Shown here piece by piece: positions 9,469 to 18,549 of a stretch of DNA of 64,000 nucleotides. A program made the position numbers and the translations under genes. Source of the DNA: Novosphingobium sp. JCM 18896 (GTDB taxonomy: Bacteria; Pseudomonadota; Alphaproteobacteria; Sphingomonadales; Sphingomonadaceae); the NCBI RefSeq assembly GCF_025938095.1, contig NZ_JAPCZF010000010.1, positions 1-64,000 on the forward strand, read 5' to 3'. The notes beneath the pieces are model-generated. The model saw only the letters and a program-made list of their open reading frames with translations. It searched no databases and was not told where the DNA came from. Each line of letters starts with the position of its first letter. Within the stretch, counting starts at the first letter, position 1.

Positions 9469-10089
9469 TCATATCGCGGCCGGCCATCGATCGAGTGCCA
9501 TTTTGGCGATGGAGAGCAGTTCGTTGATCGTAGCGCCGTCGCGCGCCTGAACGGACATGCCTTCCATGACCGTATTGATGAATTTGCCTAGCACGGCCGG
9601 ATCGGTGTTGGCCGCAAGCTCGCCCTGCACGGCGCCGCGTTGCAGACGCTCGATCAGGAGGGCCTCCGCCGCGATACGCTTGTCGCGCAGCAGGCATTCG
9701 ATGGCGGCGGACGCCGGCGAAACGGCTACCGCTGCCGAATACATGAAGCAGCCGGCCGGCGTTCCAGGTTCCGAGAATGATGACGCCGCTCGTTCCAGCA
9801 GGCCTTTGACGGCCTCGTAGGTAGACAACGCCGGATCGTTGATGGGTGCATAAAGGTGGACGCTGAACGTCGCGGCGTAGCGCTCGATCACCGCCGCAAA
9901 CAGCCCCGCCTTGTTGTCAAACGCTGCATAGAGACTGGCAGCGGCGACGCCAGTCTCCGCCACCAGATCGGCCATCGATGTCGCCTCGTAGCCGCGCTGC
10001 CAGAACAGCCGCACCGCCTTGTCGAGCGCAGCGTCAGTGTCGAACACACGAGGGCGACCTGCGCGGCGACGGGCTTTCGTCTCTGTCAT
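9469..10089 (-). CDS. TetR/AcrR-family repressor
   Basis: A 206-residue regulator. The N-terminal helix-turn-helix (roughly residues 15-60) includes AVRLFWQRGYEATSMADL, typical of TetR/AcrR proteins. The C-terminal ligand domain resembles regulators of oxidoreductases. It is divergent from the MDR enzyme at 10186 and upstream of the aldo/keto reductase. The gap between the divergent genes holds a perfect dyad and a near copy, probable operators, so it most likely represses both directions until an electrophile or aldehyde binds. Ligand unknown. Confidence 0.9.
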   Translation of the reverse strand: MTETKARRRAGRPRVFDTDAALDKAVRLFWQRGYEATSMADLVAETGVAAASLYAAFDNKAGLFAAVIERYAATFSVHLYAPINDPALSTYEAVKGLLERAASSFSEPGTPAGCFMYSAAVAVSPASAAIECLLRDKRIAAEALLIERLQRGAVQGELAANTDPAVLGKFINTVMEGMSVQARDGATINELLSIAKMALDRWPAAI

Positions 10090-10106
10090 CTCTGGCGCAC
10101 GATATG

Positions 10107-10118
10107 GAACGATCGATA
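10107..10118. promoter_or_regulatory. Second, imperfect copy of the TetR operator
   Basis: GAACGATCGATA matches the perfect dyad at 10155 in 10 of 12 bases and lies 18 bases upstream of the tetR start. It could serve autorepression. This is inferred from sequence likeness and position only. Confidence 0.5.
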
Positions 10119-10127
10119 AATAATATC

Positions 10128-10166
10128 TTGAAGCTGGTGGTGCACACCGATACAGAACGATCGTTC
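10128..10166 (+). promoter_or_regulatory. Promoter of the MDR gene overlapped by a TetR operator
   Basis: A sigma-70-like promoter is visible: TTGAAG at 10128-10133, a 17-base spacer and TACAGA at 10151-10156. The perfect 12-base palindrome GAACGATCGTTC (10155-10166) overlaps the -10 region, which is where a TetR repressor would block transcription. The ATG of the MDR gene follows 20 bases later with AAGGAG upstream. Confidence 0.6.
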
Positions 10167-10185
10167 AATAATCAAGGAGTCTCCA

Positions 10186-11175
10186 ATGAGCCGCATCGTC
10201 CGTATCCACGAATATGGCGACGCCAGCGTCCTCAGGATTGAAGATGTGGCAGTCCCCGCGCCCGCGGCCGATGAAGTGCAGATCGCGGTGAAGGCGATAG
10301 GCATAAACCGCGCAGAGGTGATGTTCCGCAACCAAGCCTATCTTCAGGAAGCCGAGTTCCCGAGCCGCCTTGGCTATGAGGCCGCCGGCACCGTCGTTAC
10401 GGTCGGCGCGGACGTGACCGGGTTTGCGGAAGGCGAAGCCGTCAGCGTCATCCCCCCGCTCGATATCGCGCGCTGGGGCACTTATGGCGAGGTCGCCAAC
10501 GTGCCCGCCCGCCTCGTCGTCAAGCATCCGGCGGCGCTGACGTTCGAGGAAGCGGCGGCCGTGTGGATGCAGTATGTCACCGCCTGGGGTGCGTTGGTGG
10601 AGCAGGCGAAACTCGGCGAGGGCGATTTCGTCATCGTCACTGCTGCCTCCAGCAGCGTCGGCCTTGCTGCCTTCCAGATTGCGCGGATGGTCGGCGCGAC
10701 GGTAATCGCGACGACGCGTACCGGCGCCAAACGCCAGGCCCTGATCGATGCCGGTGCACATCATGTCGTCGCGACCGGGGAAGAGGATCTGGTAGCGAGG
10801 GTGATGGAGATAACCGATGGTCAGGGTGCGCGCGTGGTGCTCGATCCGGTCGGAGGCCCGTCGTTCGAGCCGCTGACCGAGAGCATGGCACGCGGCGGCA
10901 TCCTGCTCGAATATGGCGCGCTCAGCGGCGAACCGACGCCGTTCCCGTTGTTCTCCGTGCTGGGCAAGAGCCTCACGCTCAAGGGGTATCTCTACAGCGA
11001 GATCGTCTCGGACGATGCCGCCCTCGATCGCGCCAAGGCGTTCATCGTGGCGGGTCTGGAATCGGGCGCGCTCAAGCCGCGGATCGCGCGCACTTTCCCG
11101 CTCGACGCCATCCAGGACGCTCACCGCTTCCTCGAATCGAACGACCAGATCGGCAAGGTCGTCGTTACGGTCTGA
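10186..11175 (+). CDS. Zinc-independent MDR oxidoreductase (quinone-reductase-like)
   Basis: A 329-residue medium-chain dehydrogenase/reductase. It has the GroES-like N-terminal domain (GYEAAGTVVTVGADV, about 65-79) and a Rossmann domain with VTAASSSVGLAAFQIAR around residue 148. No structural-zinc cysteine cluster is present, which points to the quinone oxidoreductase/NADPH-dependent reductase branch. It may reduce quinones or enones. It is controlled by the divergent TetR protein, whose operator overlaps its promoter. The glutathione-dependent formaldehyde dehydrogenase gene follows about 100 bases later and may be partly co-transcribed. Confidence 0.88.
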   Translation: MSRIVRIHEYGDASVLRIEDVAVPAPAADEVQIAVKAIGINRAEVMFRNQAYLQEAEFPSRLGYEAAGTVVTVGADVTGFAEGEAVSVIPPLDIARWGTYGEVANVPARLVVKHPAALTFEEAAAVWMQYVTAWGALVEQAKLGEGDFVIVTAASSSVGLAAFQIARMVGATVIATTRTGAKRQALIDAGAHHVVATGEEDLVARVMEITDGQGARVVLDPVGGPSFEPLTESMARGGILLEYGALSGEPTPFPLFSVLGKSLTLKGYLYSEIVSDDAALDRAKAFIVAGLESGALKPRIARTFPLDAIQDAHRFLESNDQIGKVVVTV

Positions 11176-11276
11176 CCGGCATACCGGGGGGAGTGAGCGA
11201 TCGCTCCCCCACGAATTTGCGCTGACGCAACGGCCTCGCACCAGCAATCAGTTTAACTCAACGAGGGTATCCCAAC

Positions 11277-12386
11277 ATGAAATCTCGCGCCGCTGTAGCC
11301 TTCGAGGCGGGCAAGCCACTCGAAATCGTCGAGATCGATGTCGCCCCACCCCGGAAAGGCGAAGTCCTCATACGGGTGACGCACACCGGTGTGTGCCACA
11401 CCGACGCGTACACGCTGGCGGGGAGTGATCCGGAGGGTGTTTTCCCGGTGGTTCTGGGCCACGAGGGCGCGGGCATCGTTGTCGAGGTCGGTGAAGGCGT
11501 CACCAGCGTCGGACCGGGCGATCACGTGATTCCGCTCTACACCGCCGAATGCGGCAAGTGCGACTTCTGCCTGTCGGGCAAGACCAACCTGTGCGTCGCT
11601 GTCCGCGAAACGCAGGGCAAGGGCTTGATGCCCGATGGGACCACCCGCTTTTCGTACAATGGTCAGCCCCTCTATCATTACATGGGCTGTTCAACCTTCA
11701 GTGAATATACTGTCGTCGCCGAAGTCTCGCTCGCCAAGATCAATCCCGAGGCAAACCCCGAACATGTCTGCCTGCTCGGCTGCGGCGTCACGACCGGCAT
11801 CGGCGCAGTCCACAATACCGCCAAGGTCCAGCCCGGAGACTCGGTCGCCGTGTTCGGCCTCGGCGGCATCGGCCTCGCGGCGATTCAGGGTGCGCGCCAG
11901 GCGAAGGCGGGTCGCATCATCGCCATCGACACCAATCCATCCAAGTTCGAGCTGGCACGCCAGTTCGGTGCGACCGAGTGCATCAACCCCAAGGACCATG
12001 ACAAGCCTATCCAGCAAGTGCTGATCGAGATGACGGGCTGGGGCATCGATCATACCTTCGAGTGCATCGGCAACGTCCACGTCATGCGCGCCGCGCTTGA
12101 ATCAGCGCACCGTGGCTGGGGTCAGTCGATCGTGATTGGCGTTGCCGGCGCGGGCGAGGAAATCTCCACCCGCCCATTCCAGCTCGTCACGGGCCGCGTA
12201 TGGAAGGGGTCCGCTTTCGGTGGCGTCAAGGGACGGACACAGCTCCCCGGCATGGTCGAGGATGCGATGAGAGGCGATATCGATCTGGCCCCATTCGTAA
12301 CCCACACGATGGGTTTGGAGGAGATCAACGAGGCCTTCGAACTGATGCACGAAGGCAAGTCGATCCGCACGGTCATTCACTACTGA
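11277..12386 (+). CDS. frmA: S-(hydroxymethyl)glutathione dehydrogenase (class III alcohol dehydrogenase)
   Basis: A 369-residue zinc enzyme that oxidises the adduct of formaldehyde and glutathione (and reduces S-nitrosoglutathione). The catalytic zinc ligands lie in THTGVCHTD and GHEGAG; the structural zinc is held by the four cysteines in CGKCDFCLSGKTNLC (about 92-106); the NAD site is FGLGGIGLAAIQG (about 195). The length and the GMSTFSEYT-like stretch (here GCSTFSEYT) are standard for FrmA/AdhC. It gives the cell an intact formaldehyde route, whereas the glutathione-independent enzyme at 16.3-17.4 kb is broken. No adjacent frmB (esterase) or frmR is present. Confidence 0.96.
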   Translation: MKSRAAVAFEAGKPLEIVEIDVAPPRKGEVLIRVTHTGVCHTDAYTLAGSDPEGVFPVVLGHEGAGIVVEVGEGVTSVGPGDHVIPLYTAECGKCDFCLSGKTNLCVAVRETQGKGLMPDGTTRFSYNGQPLYHYMGCSTFSEYTVVAEVSLAKINPEANPEHVCLLGCGVTTGIGAVHNTAKVQPGDSVAVFGLGGIGLAAIQGARQAKAGRIIAIDTNPSKFELARQFGATECINPKDHDKPIQQVLIEMTGWGIDHTFECIGNVHVMRAALESAHRGWGQSIVIGVAGAGEEISTRPFQLVTGRVWKGSAFGGVKGRTQLPGMVEDAMRGDIDLAPFVTHTMGLEEINEAFELMHEGKSIRTVIHY

Positions 12387-12780
12387 CCCGCCGATCCGAA
12401 GCGGCGCGAGGCGCTCGGATCGACAACTCGGCCGTCATCATGGCCGGGCCCCCGGCCATGATGAAGCGCGCCCTGGCAAATGGGCAACGCGTCGCGATGC
12501 GGTAACAAGCGCCGAATTGCGGTCGTTACATGCCGATAGCGGCACGGACCAGGCCGCCTAGCCCAGGCGCTTACCAGCGGAGTGCGTGTGGCCTCGTCGC
12601 GCGACCCAACGGGAAAAATGGTTTTGTCGGAACCTTTGTCCAATGCTGGAGAAATATTTCAAAGGTGCCGAACATCGGGCCAGCCTGGCCGTTGGATGTA
12701 TTGAGTCGGAAATGCATTCATCTGTTACCCGACTGTGATGAACCACAGACCGCACGGGCGTATAGGGCAGGAAGACTGAA
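12387..12780. other. Gene-free stretch after frmA, with a perfect inverted repeat
   Basis: No convincing gene. It holds the 30-base inverted repeat described separately, and the last part must contain the promoter of the uvrA-like gene; AGGAAG at about 12767 is the ribosome site of that gene. Confidence 0.6.
12435..12464. repeat. Perfect 14-bp inverted repeat with a 2-base centre
   Basis: The arms TCATCATGGCCGGG and CCCGGCCATGATGA are exact reverse complements separated by CC. It begins 48 bases after the frmA stop, so it may act as a transcription terminator or stabiliser of the 3' end, but there is no run of T after it. A protein-binding or recombination site is also possible. Confidence 0.75.
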
Positions 12781-15435
12781 TTGAAGAGCAAGGACATTCA
12801 CGCGACGACGCCGGCCACCGATCATGGGCATGCGGGGCCGCCCGCTTGCGTGCAGGTTCGTGGCGCGCGCCAGAATAACCTCAAAAATATTGACGTCGAT
12901 GTACCGCGCGACGCCTTCGTGGTGTTCACCGGCATATCGGGCTCGGGCAAGTCATCGCTCGCGTTCGGCACCCTTTATGCCGAAGCCCAGCGGCGTTATC
13001 TGGAATCGGTTGCGCCCTATGCCCGTCGCCTGATCGACCAGGCCGGCGTGCCGGAAGTCGACGCGATCGACGGTTTGCCGCCTGCGGTCGCGTTGCAGCA
13101 GCAGCGCGGCTCGGCCAACGCGCGATCCTCGGTCGGCAGCGTAACGACGCTCTCCAGCCTGGTGCGGATGCTCTATTCGCGCGTCGGCGAATATCCGCGC
13201 CATCAACCCATGCTCTATGCGGAGGATTTCTCCCCCAACACGGTCGCGGGGGCCTGCGCGACCTGCCACGGCATCGGGCGCGTCTATGACGCGACCGAAG
13301 AAACGATGGTGCCCGACGACACGCTGACGATCCGGGAACGCGCAGTCGCCGCTTGGCCGGCGGCATGGCATGGCCAGAACCTGCGCGATATCCTCGTGTC
13401 GCTCGGCTATGACGTCGATACGCCGTGGCGCGATCTGCCGAAGAAGGATCGCGACTGGATTCTCTTCACTGAAGAGACGCCGACGGTGCCGGTCTATGCG
13501 GGCCTGACGCCCGAACAGACCCGCGTGGCGCTGAAGCGCCGCATGGAACCGAGCTATCAGGGCACCTTCACCGGCGCGCGCCGCTATGTGCTGGAAACCT
13601 TTGCTAACACGAAAAGCGCGCTGATGAAGAAGCGCGTCTCGCAATACATCATCGGACGCGATTGCCCGACCTGCGACGGCAAGCGCCTGAAGCGCGAAGC
13701 CCTGTCCGTGAAGTTCGCGGGCCTCGACATCGCCGAGTTCGGCGATCTGACGATGTTGAAACTCCGGGACTTGCTCACGCCGGTCGCGCATGGCGAATAT
13801 GGGGGCGCCGCGGCCCCGAAGGGCCATGTCCTCGGCAAGGCGGCCCGCGATGCGGCGGTCGAACGGAGGGTCGCGGCAGGAGGTTCGGCGCACAAGAGCG
13901 CGCCCGACGTACGCCGCACGCCCAATCTCTCCGACGAGAAGCGGATCGCCGCCCAACGCCTTGCCTGCGAATTGATCGAGAGGCTGGACCCGTTGATCGA
14001 TCTTGGCCTTGGCTATATTCCGCTGGACCGCAGCACGCCGACGCTCTCCTCCGGAGAACTGCAGCGCTTGCGGCTTGCCACGCAATTGTCGTCACAGCTT
14101 TTCGGCGTGGTCTATGTGCTTGACGAGCCCTCGGCAGGGTTGCACCCGGCAGATGGCGAAGCCTTGCTCACCATCCTCGAGCGTCTCAAGGCGGCGGGCA
14201 ACTCCCTGTTCGTCGTCGAACATGATCTCGACGTGATCCGCCGCGCGGAATGGCTCGTCGATGTCGGGCCAGGAGCCGGGGAAAAGGGCGGTGAAGTCCT
14301 CTACAGCGGGCCGATAGAGGGGCTTGCCGACGTCGAGACTTCGATCACCCGCCGCTACCTGTTCGCAGAGCCGCTCCGCAGTGAGCGCACACCGCGCGAT
14401 CCCAAGGGATGGCTACGCCTGGAAGGGATCAGGCGGAACAATCTCCATGGTCTCGACGTCGAGTTTCCCATCGGCTGCTTCACCGCTGTCACCGGCGTTT
14501 CGGGATCGGGCAAATCCAGTCTTGTCAGTCAGGCGCTGCCCGAGCTCGTCACGGGACACCTCGGCGGGTCCCCCGTGGCCGAGGAGGATATCGATCCGCT
14601 GCTCGATGTTGCGCAGAACGACACTGAAGGGCGTATTGTCGCAGGCATGGAGCATGTTCGCAGGCTGGTGCGGGTCGATCAGAAACCGATCGGCCGCACG
14701 CCGCGCTCGAACCTATCCACCTACAGCGGCATGTTCGACCATGTGCGACGGATCTTCGCTGATACGCCGCTCGCCCGCCGGCGGCACTACAGCCCGGGAA
14801 GGTTCTCGTTCAACGTCGCGCAAGGCCGCTGCCCAGTGTGCGAGGGCGAGGGATACGTCATGGTGGAGCTGCTGTTCCTGCCGAGCGTTTTTGCCCCGTG
14901 CTCGACCTGTCATGGCTCTCGCTACAACCCGCAAACGCTCGAAGTCGAATGGAACGGGCGCAATATCGCCCAGGTGCTCGAACTGACGGTCGACGATGCG
15001 TGCGATTTCTTCGCTGGCGAGGCATCTGTGATGCGCTCACTCGACGTGTTGCGGGAGATCGGTCTTGGCTATCTGCGGCTCGGTCAGCCGGCGACCGAGC
15101 TGTCTGGCGGGGAGGCGCAGCGCATCAAGCTGGCGACTGAACTGCAACGCGCTCAACGCGGCAACACGATCTACATCCTCGACGAGCCAACTTCGGGGCT
15201 TCACCCCTCCGATGGCGACCGGCTGATGCAACACCTGCAGGGCCTCGTAGACGCCGGCAATACCGTCATAGTCGTCGAACATGACATGCGCGCCATCACG
15301 CAGACGGACTGGATCATCGACCTGGGACCGGGGGCCGGGGAAGATGGGGGCCGTATCGTTGCCAGCGGCGTCCCTGGCGTCGTTGCGGAAGCGGAAGGCA
15401 GTCTCACCGCCCGCTATCTCAAGGCGGCGCTGTAG
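12781..15435 (+). CDS. UvrA2-like excision-repair ATPase lacking the UvrB-binding domain
   Basis: An 884-residue ABC-type ATPase of the UvrA family. Two ATP sites are complete: Walker A GISGSGKSSL (about 50) and GVSGSGKSSL (about 573), signatures LSSGELQRL and LSGGEAQRI, Walker B LDEPSAGLHP and LDEPTSGLHP. Zinc-finger cysteines are seen in CATCHG, CPTCDG, CPVCEG and CSTCHG. Between VRMLYSRVG and FSPNTVAGAC there are only about 16 residues, so the UvrB-binding domain of about 120 residues is missing, as in UvrA2 proteins linked to drug or genotoxin tolerance. Start is TTG at 12781, eight bases after AGGAAG. It is monocistronic here. Confidence 0.9.
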   Translation: MKSKDIHATTPATDHGHAGPPACVQVRGARQNNLKNIDVDVPRDAFVVFTGISGSGKSSLAFGTLYAEAQRRYLESVAPYARRLIDQAGVPEVDAIDGLPPAVALQQQRGSANARSSVGSVTTLSSLVRMLYSRVGEYPRHQPMLYAEDFSPNTVAGACATCHGIGRVYDATEETMVPDDTLTIRERAVAAWPAAWHGQNLRDILVSLGYDVDTPWRDLPKKDRDWILFTEETPTVPVYAGLTPEQTRVALKRRMEPSYQGTFTGARRYVLETFANTKSALMKKRVSQYIIGRDCPTCDGKRLKREALSVKFAGLDIAEFGDLTMLKLRDLLTPVAHGEYGGAAAPKGHVLGKAARDAAVERRVAAGGSAHKSAPDVRRTPNLSDEKRIAAQRLACELIERLDPLIDLGLGYIPLDRSTPTLSSGELQRLRLATQLSSQLFGVVYVLDEPSAGLHPADGEALLTILERLKAAGNSLFVVEHDLDVIRRAEWLVDVGPGAGEKGGEVLYSGPIEGLADVETSITRRYLFAEPLRSERTPRDPKGWLRLEGIRRNNLHGLDVEFPIGCFTAVTGVSGSGKSSLVSQALPELVTGHLGGSPVAEEDIDPLLDVAQNDTEGRIVAGMEHVRRLVRVDQKPIGRTPRSNLSTYSGMFDHVRRIFADTPLARRRHYSPGRFSFNVAQGRCPVCEGEGYVMVELLFLPSVFAPCSTCHGSRYNPQTLEVEWNGRNIAQVLELTVDDACDFFAGEASVMRSLDVLREIGLGYLRLGQPATELSGGEAQRIKLATELQRAQRGNTIYILDEPTSGLHPSDGDRLMQHLQGLVDAGNTVIVVEHDMRAITQTDWIIDLGPGAGEDGGRIVASGVPGVVAEAEGSLTARYLKAAL

Positions 15436-15692
15436 GTCGTAAATCTGGCCGAACGCACGTTCGATCAGGTGCATCTCGACCACACGTTGGAATGGGTCGA
15501 ATCTGGAAGCGGGAGCTTGCGATGTGTCACCGCGGTTGACGCGGCTTAGGGTTTGAGTGTCCGTCAGATGCGCCGTGCTCGCGTGATACGCGGCGTCGCG
15601 GACGGCCAATCGCTGGCCATCCGCCACGCTTGCTTTGTGCGGACCTTCTCCAGGGAGAGGGCTCTCACATGGTTTCGTCGAAACGCCCCGCG

Positions 15693-16262
15693 CTAATTCC
15701 CTGCTTCCAGCGCTGCGCCCACACCTTCTGCGATTTCCTCAACGAGTTTGGCACAGAAGGCGGGCAAATCATTGGGATCGCGGCTGGTAACAAGGCCGTT
15801 GTCGACCACGACTTCCTCATTGGTCCATGCACCGCCGGCGTTCTCGATATCGACCTTCAGCGTCGGGTAGGACGTCAAGGTGCGACCCTTAAGCACGCCT
15901 GCCTCGATCAATGTCCAGGGTGCATGGCATATAGCCGCAACAGGTTTTTTCTGATCGAAGAAAGCCCGGATGAAACCAATTGCCTCGACGCTGCCGCGCA
16001 GCTTGTCGGCACCGACAGTCCCGCCGGGCACAACAAGTCCGTCGAAATCGTCGGCTTTCACCTCGGAAAACGTCTTGTCGATAGTATAGCTGGCGCCCTC
16101 GTCAAGATCGCTATTGACTGTGCGAGCCTTGCCCGGTTCAAAACTGACCACGGTCACTTTGCCACCAGCGTCCTCGACAGCTTGCTTGGGCTTCGAGAAT
16201 TCTGGTTCTTCCGTCCCTCGGGGTGCGATCAGAATGGCAACTGATTTGCCTTCCAAAGTCAT
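15693..16262 (-). CDS. PfpI/DJ-1-family protein (class I glutamine amidotransferase fold)
   Basis: A 189-residue protein of the PfpI/YhbO branch of the DJ-1 superfamily. The nucleophile cysteine lies in AAICHAPWTLIEAG (about 109), following VVPGGTVGADKLR. Relatives have been described as glyoxalase-like, deglycase or chaperone proteins in carbonyl stress. It precedes the broken formaldehyde dehydrogenase gene on the same strand (its stop side faces uvrA). In the 257 bases between uvrA and this gene I see no gene. Confidence 0.9.
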   Translation of the reverse strand: MTLEGKSVAILIAPRGTEEPEFSKPKQAVEDAGGKVTVVSFEPGKARTVNSDLDEGASYTIDKTFSEVKADDFDGLVVPGGTVGADKLRGSVEAIGFIRAFFDQKKPVAAICHAPWTLIEAGVLKGRTLTSYPTLKVDIENAGGAWTNEEVVVDNGLVTSRDPNDLPAFCAKLVEEIAEGVGAALEAGN

Positions 16263-16293
16263 AATTTATTTCCTATTCCGTCGAAGACTAAAG

Positions 16294-17428
16294 TCAGGTG
16301 CCCGGCTTGAGCACGACCTTCGTCCAGCCAGCATCGCGCTCGTCGAAATGCTTGTAGGCGTCTGGTGCTTGATCAAGCGGCAGTCGGTGCGAGATGATTT
16401 GGGCAGGATTGGCCCGGCCTTGCTCGATAAGCTTCATCAGTCGCCGGTTGTAGTGCTTTACATTGCACTGGCCGGTACCGATCTTCTGGCCCTTGAACCA
16501 GAAGTTGCCGAAGTCGAACGCCATCTTGCCTTCCTTCTGGAGATCGTCGGGCGCGTTCGGGTCTTCCGGAATGAACACGCCGACGACGCCGATTCCGCCG
16601 GTGGCCTTCGTGCTTTTGACGAGGCAGTTCATCGTGTAATTGCTGCGCTCCTTGCCGTGGCGATCGCAACACTGATACCCGACCGCCTCGACCCCCCGGT
16701 CGGTCCCGAGGCCGCCGGTCGCGTCAAGGATCTGCTGGGCGGGATCGCCCTTGCGCATGTCGATCGGAATAGCGCCCATCGCCTCGGCCAGTTTCAGGCG
16801 GTCATCGTGAGAATCGACCACAAAGATCTGAGAGGCACCGCGGATTTCGGCTGAGTGCGCGGCCATCAAACCGACCGGACCGGCGCCGTAGATCGCGATG
16901 CTTTCGCCAGGCAGGAAACCCGACAGTTCGACGCCATGCCAACCGGTGGGGAAGATGTCGGAGAGCATGACATAGTCGTCCTCCTTCTCCTCAGCGTCCT
17001 CAGGCAGCTTCAGACAATTGAAGTCCGCATAAGGAACGCGCATCAACTCGGCCTGACCACCTTGCCACGGCCCCATCTCGGCAAAGCCATACGCTGCGCC
17101 GGCGGTTCCAGGGTTGGTCGTGAGGCAAAACCCCGTCAAACCGCGTTCGCAATTTTCGCAGAAACCGCAACCGACGTTGCATGCACACGCGATCGCCCTT
17201 CTTGATACGATCTACCGCAGAGCCGACCTCGATGACCTCGCCAAGGTTTTCGTGACCGAAGACCTTGCCCTTTTCAAAGCTGGTACGGCCCTCATACATG
17301 TGAAGGTCCGACCCGCAGATATTGGTCGTGGTCAGCCGGATGATAACATCGGTCTGCTTTTCGATCTTGGGATCATCGATGGTATTGACAGAAACATCTT
17401 TGGGCCCGTTGTACACGACAGCTTTCAC
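16294..17428 (-). pseudogene. fdhA: Glutathione-independent formaldehyde dehydrogenase, frameshifted
   Basis: The first part (17428 down to about 17185) reads MKAVVYNGPKDV and contains NICGSDLHMYEG and the GHENLGEV zinc region. From about 17178 onward the protein continues in another frame (GLTGFC region, then GAGPVGLMAAHSAEIRGAS and on to VVLKPGT at 16294). Between VC and the NVGCGFC-equivalent, the family has about five more bases than are present, so a short deletion near 17178-17184 breaks the frame exactly at the structural-zinc loop. Without it, the product would be a zinc-dependent, NAD-linked formaldehyde/alcohol dehydrogenase of about 380 residues. Either a pseudogene or a local sequence error. 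Confidence 0.85.
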
Positions 17429-17710
17429 GGATCTTTTCCTTTCGCAGCTCTTCTCAACGCGGAATCAAATCGAGAGCTTTGTGATGATCCGCTCCATCGC
17501 AACGGCGGAGGACATCGCCCTTCCAAATGATCTCAGTTTCCTGAACCTTCTGCTACCTGAGAGGTTCCTTCCCGTAGGGCTATCCTGGGATCGATTCACG
17601 GCGGTTTTCAGAATGACTGGGCCAGAATGGCCGAATAACGCTCTAAACGGAGGCGACCCGCGCCGCGCGGGAGGCGCGCCCGCCGCCGTCGACTGAACCG
17701 CCGTCGACTA

Positions 17711-18549
17711 GGGTCTGTTAGCGTCTGATCCAATCGAGGGCTGCGGCGAGACAGAGGACGCCGAGGAAACTGACGGCAGTCTTCTCGTAGCGGGTGGCGA
17801 CGGCGCGCCACTCCTTCAATCGAGCCCACAAACGCTCGACCCGGTTTCGGTTGTTGTAGATCCAGTCCGGGCAGGCGACGGGCGCTTCGTGGCGAAGCGG
17901 CGGGATCGCAGGTCGGGCTCCCATGTCCCAGACGTGCTGGCGGAAGGCATGACTGGTATAGCCGCGATCGGCCACGACCCACTTCGGAACGCCGGGCAGG
18001 TTGTCCAGCAGCGGAACGGCGTGCGGCAGTTCGTGGGCTTGTCCAGGCGCCAGACGGAAGGCCATCGCGCGGCCCGCGCCGTCGGCCATCACGCAGGCCT
18101 TGGTGCCATAGCCGCCACGAGATCGGCCAAGCGCTTCACGGCCGTCTCGCTCTTTCGCAGATCCCCCTTTCGGCTGGCACCCGCTGCCTTCTGGTGCGCC
18201 CGGATGTTGGTTCCATCCAGGAACACCATGCCGAGCCGGACGCCACGCTCCTGAACCAACGCCAGCAGCATCTCCCAAACCCCGAGCCGTGCCCACCGGA
18301 TGAAGGTCTGAGCCGCCATCCACCAAGGCCCGAACTCCGCCGGCAGTGACTTCCACTTCGCCCCGTTCTGATGACGCCAGAGGATTGCCTCGATGGTTCG
18401 TCGCAGGTGCGGGCTCGGCACCTTCGCGTGCGGGCGGCACGCCTCGATCAACGGTTCCAGTTCAGCCCACTGTTCGTCGCTCAGCATCTCAGCTTTCCCT
18501 TGGCGGAAAAGCCACCGACATAGAGTCAGGTGCAGGCGCTAACAGGCCC
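17711..18549 (-). mobile_element. IS5-family (IS427-group-like) insertion sequence
   Basis: About 839 bases long with imperfect terminal inverted repeats: left GGGTCTGTTAGCGTCTG at 17711 and, at the right, the complement of GGGCCTGTTAGCGCCTG ending at 18549. It is flanked by CTA on the left and TAG on the right, in line with the short TA-type target duplication of this group. The left flank also has a tandem pair of CCGCCGTCGACT (17683-17694 and 17698-17709). It lies against the stop codon of the flavoprotein gene on its right. Confidence 0.85.
17718..18487 (-). CDS. IS5-family transposase made by frameshifting
   Basis: Two overlapping frames give one DDE transposase. The first (18487 to 18089) starts MLSDEQWAELEPL and contains the DUF4096-type region and FLDGTNIRAHQ, whose D is the first catalytic residue. 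The second (to 17718) carries VVADRGYTS (second D) and NNRNRVERLWARLK (E). The overlap holds AAAGGGGG (complement of 18163-18170), a classical -1 slippery run; the second frame is -1 relative to the first. This arrangement is normal for the IS427 group, so I treat the gene as intact rather than broken. Confidence 0.85.

Noticed and set aside
12437..12505. Short frame with GPPAMMKRAL resembling a ferredoxin-reductase motif
   Set aside because: It coincides with the perfect inverted repeat, is too short and has no flanking homology.
15037..15627. Minus-strand frame of 196 codons overlapping the end of the uvrA-like gene
   Set aside because: Most of it is the shadow of the uvrA-like gene; the remaining part has no recognisable features.
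17718..18487. Frameshift in the IS5 transposase read as gene damage
   Set aside because: An AAAGGGGG slippery run and a -1 overlap are normal for this IS group, so programmed frameshifting is the better explanation.
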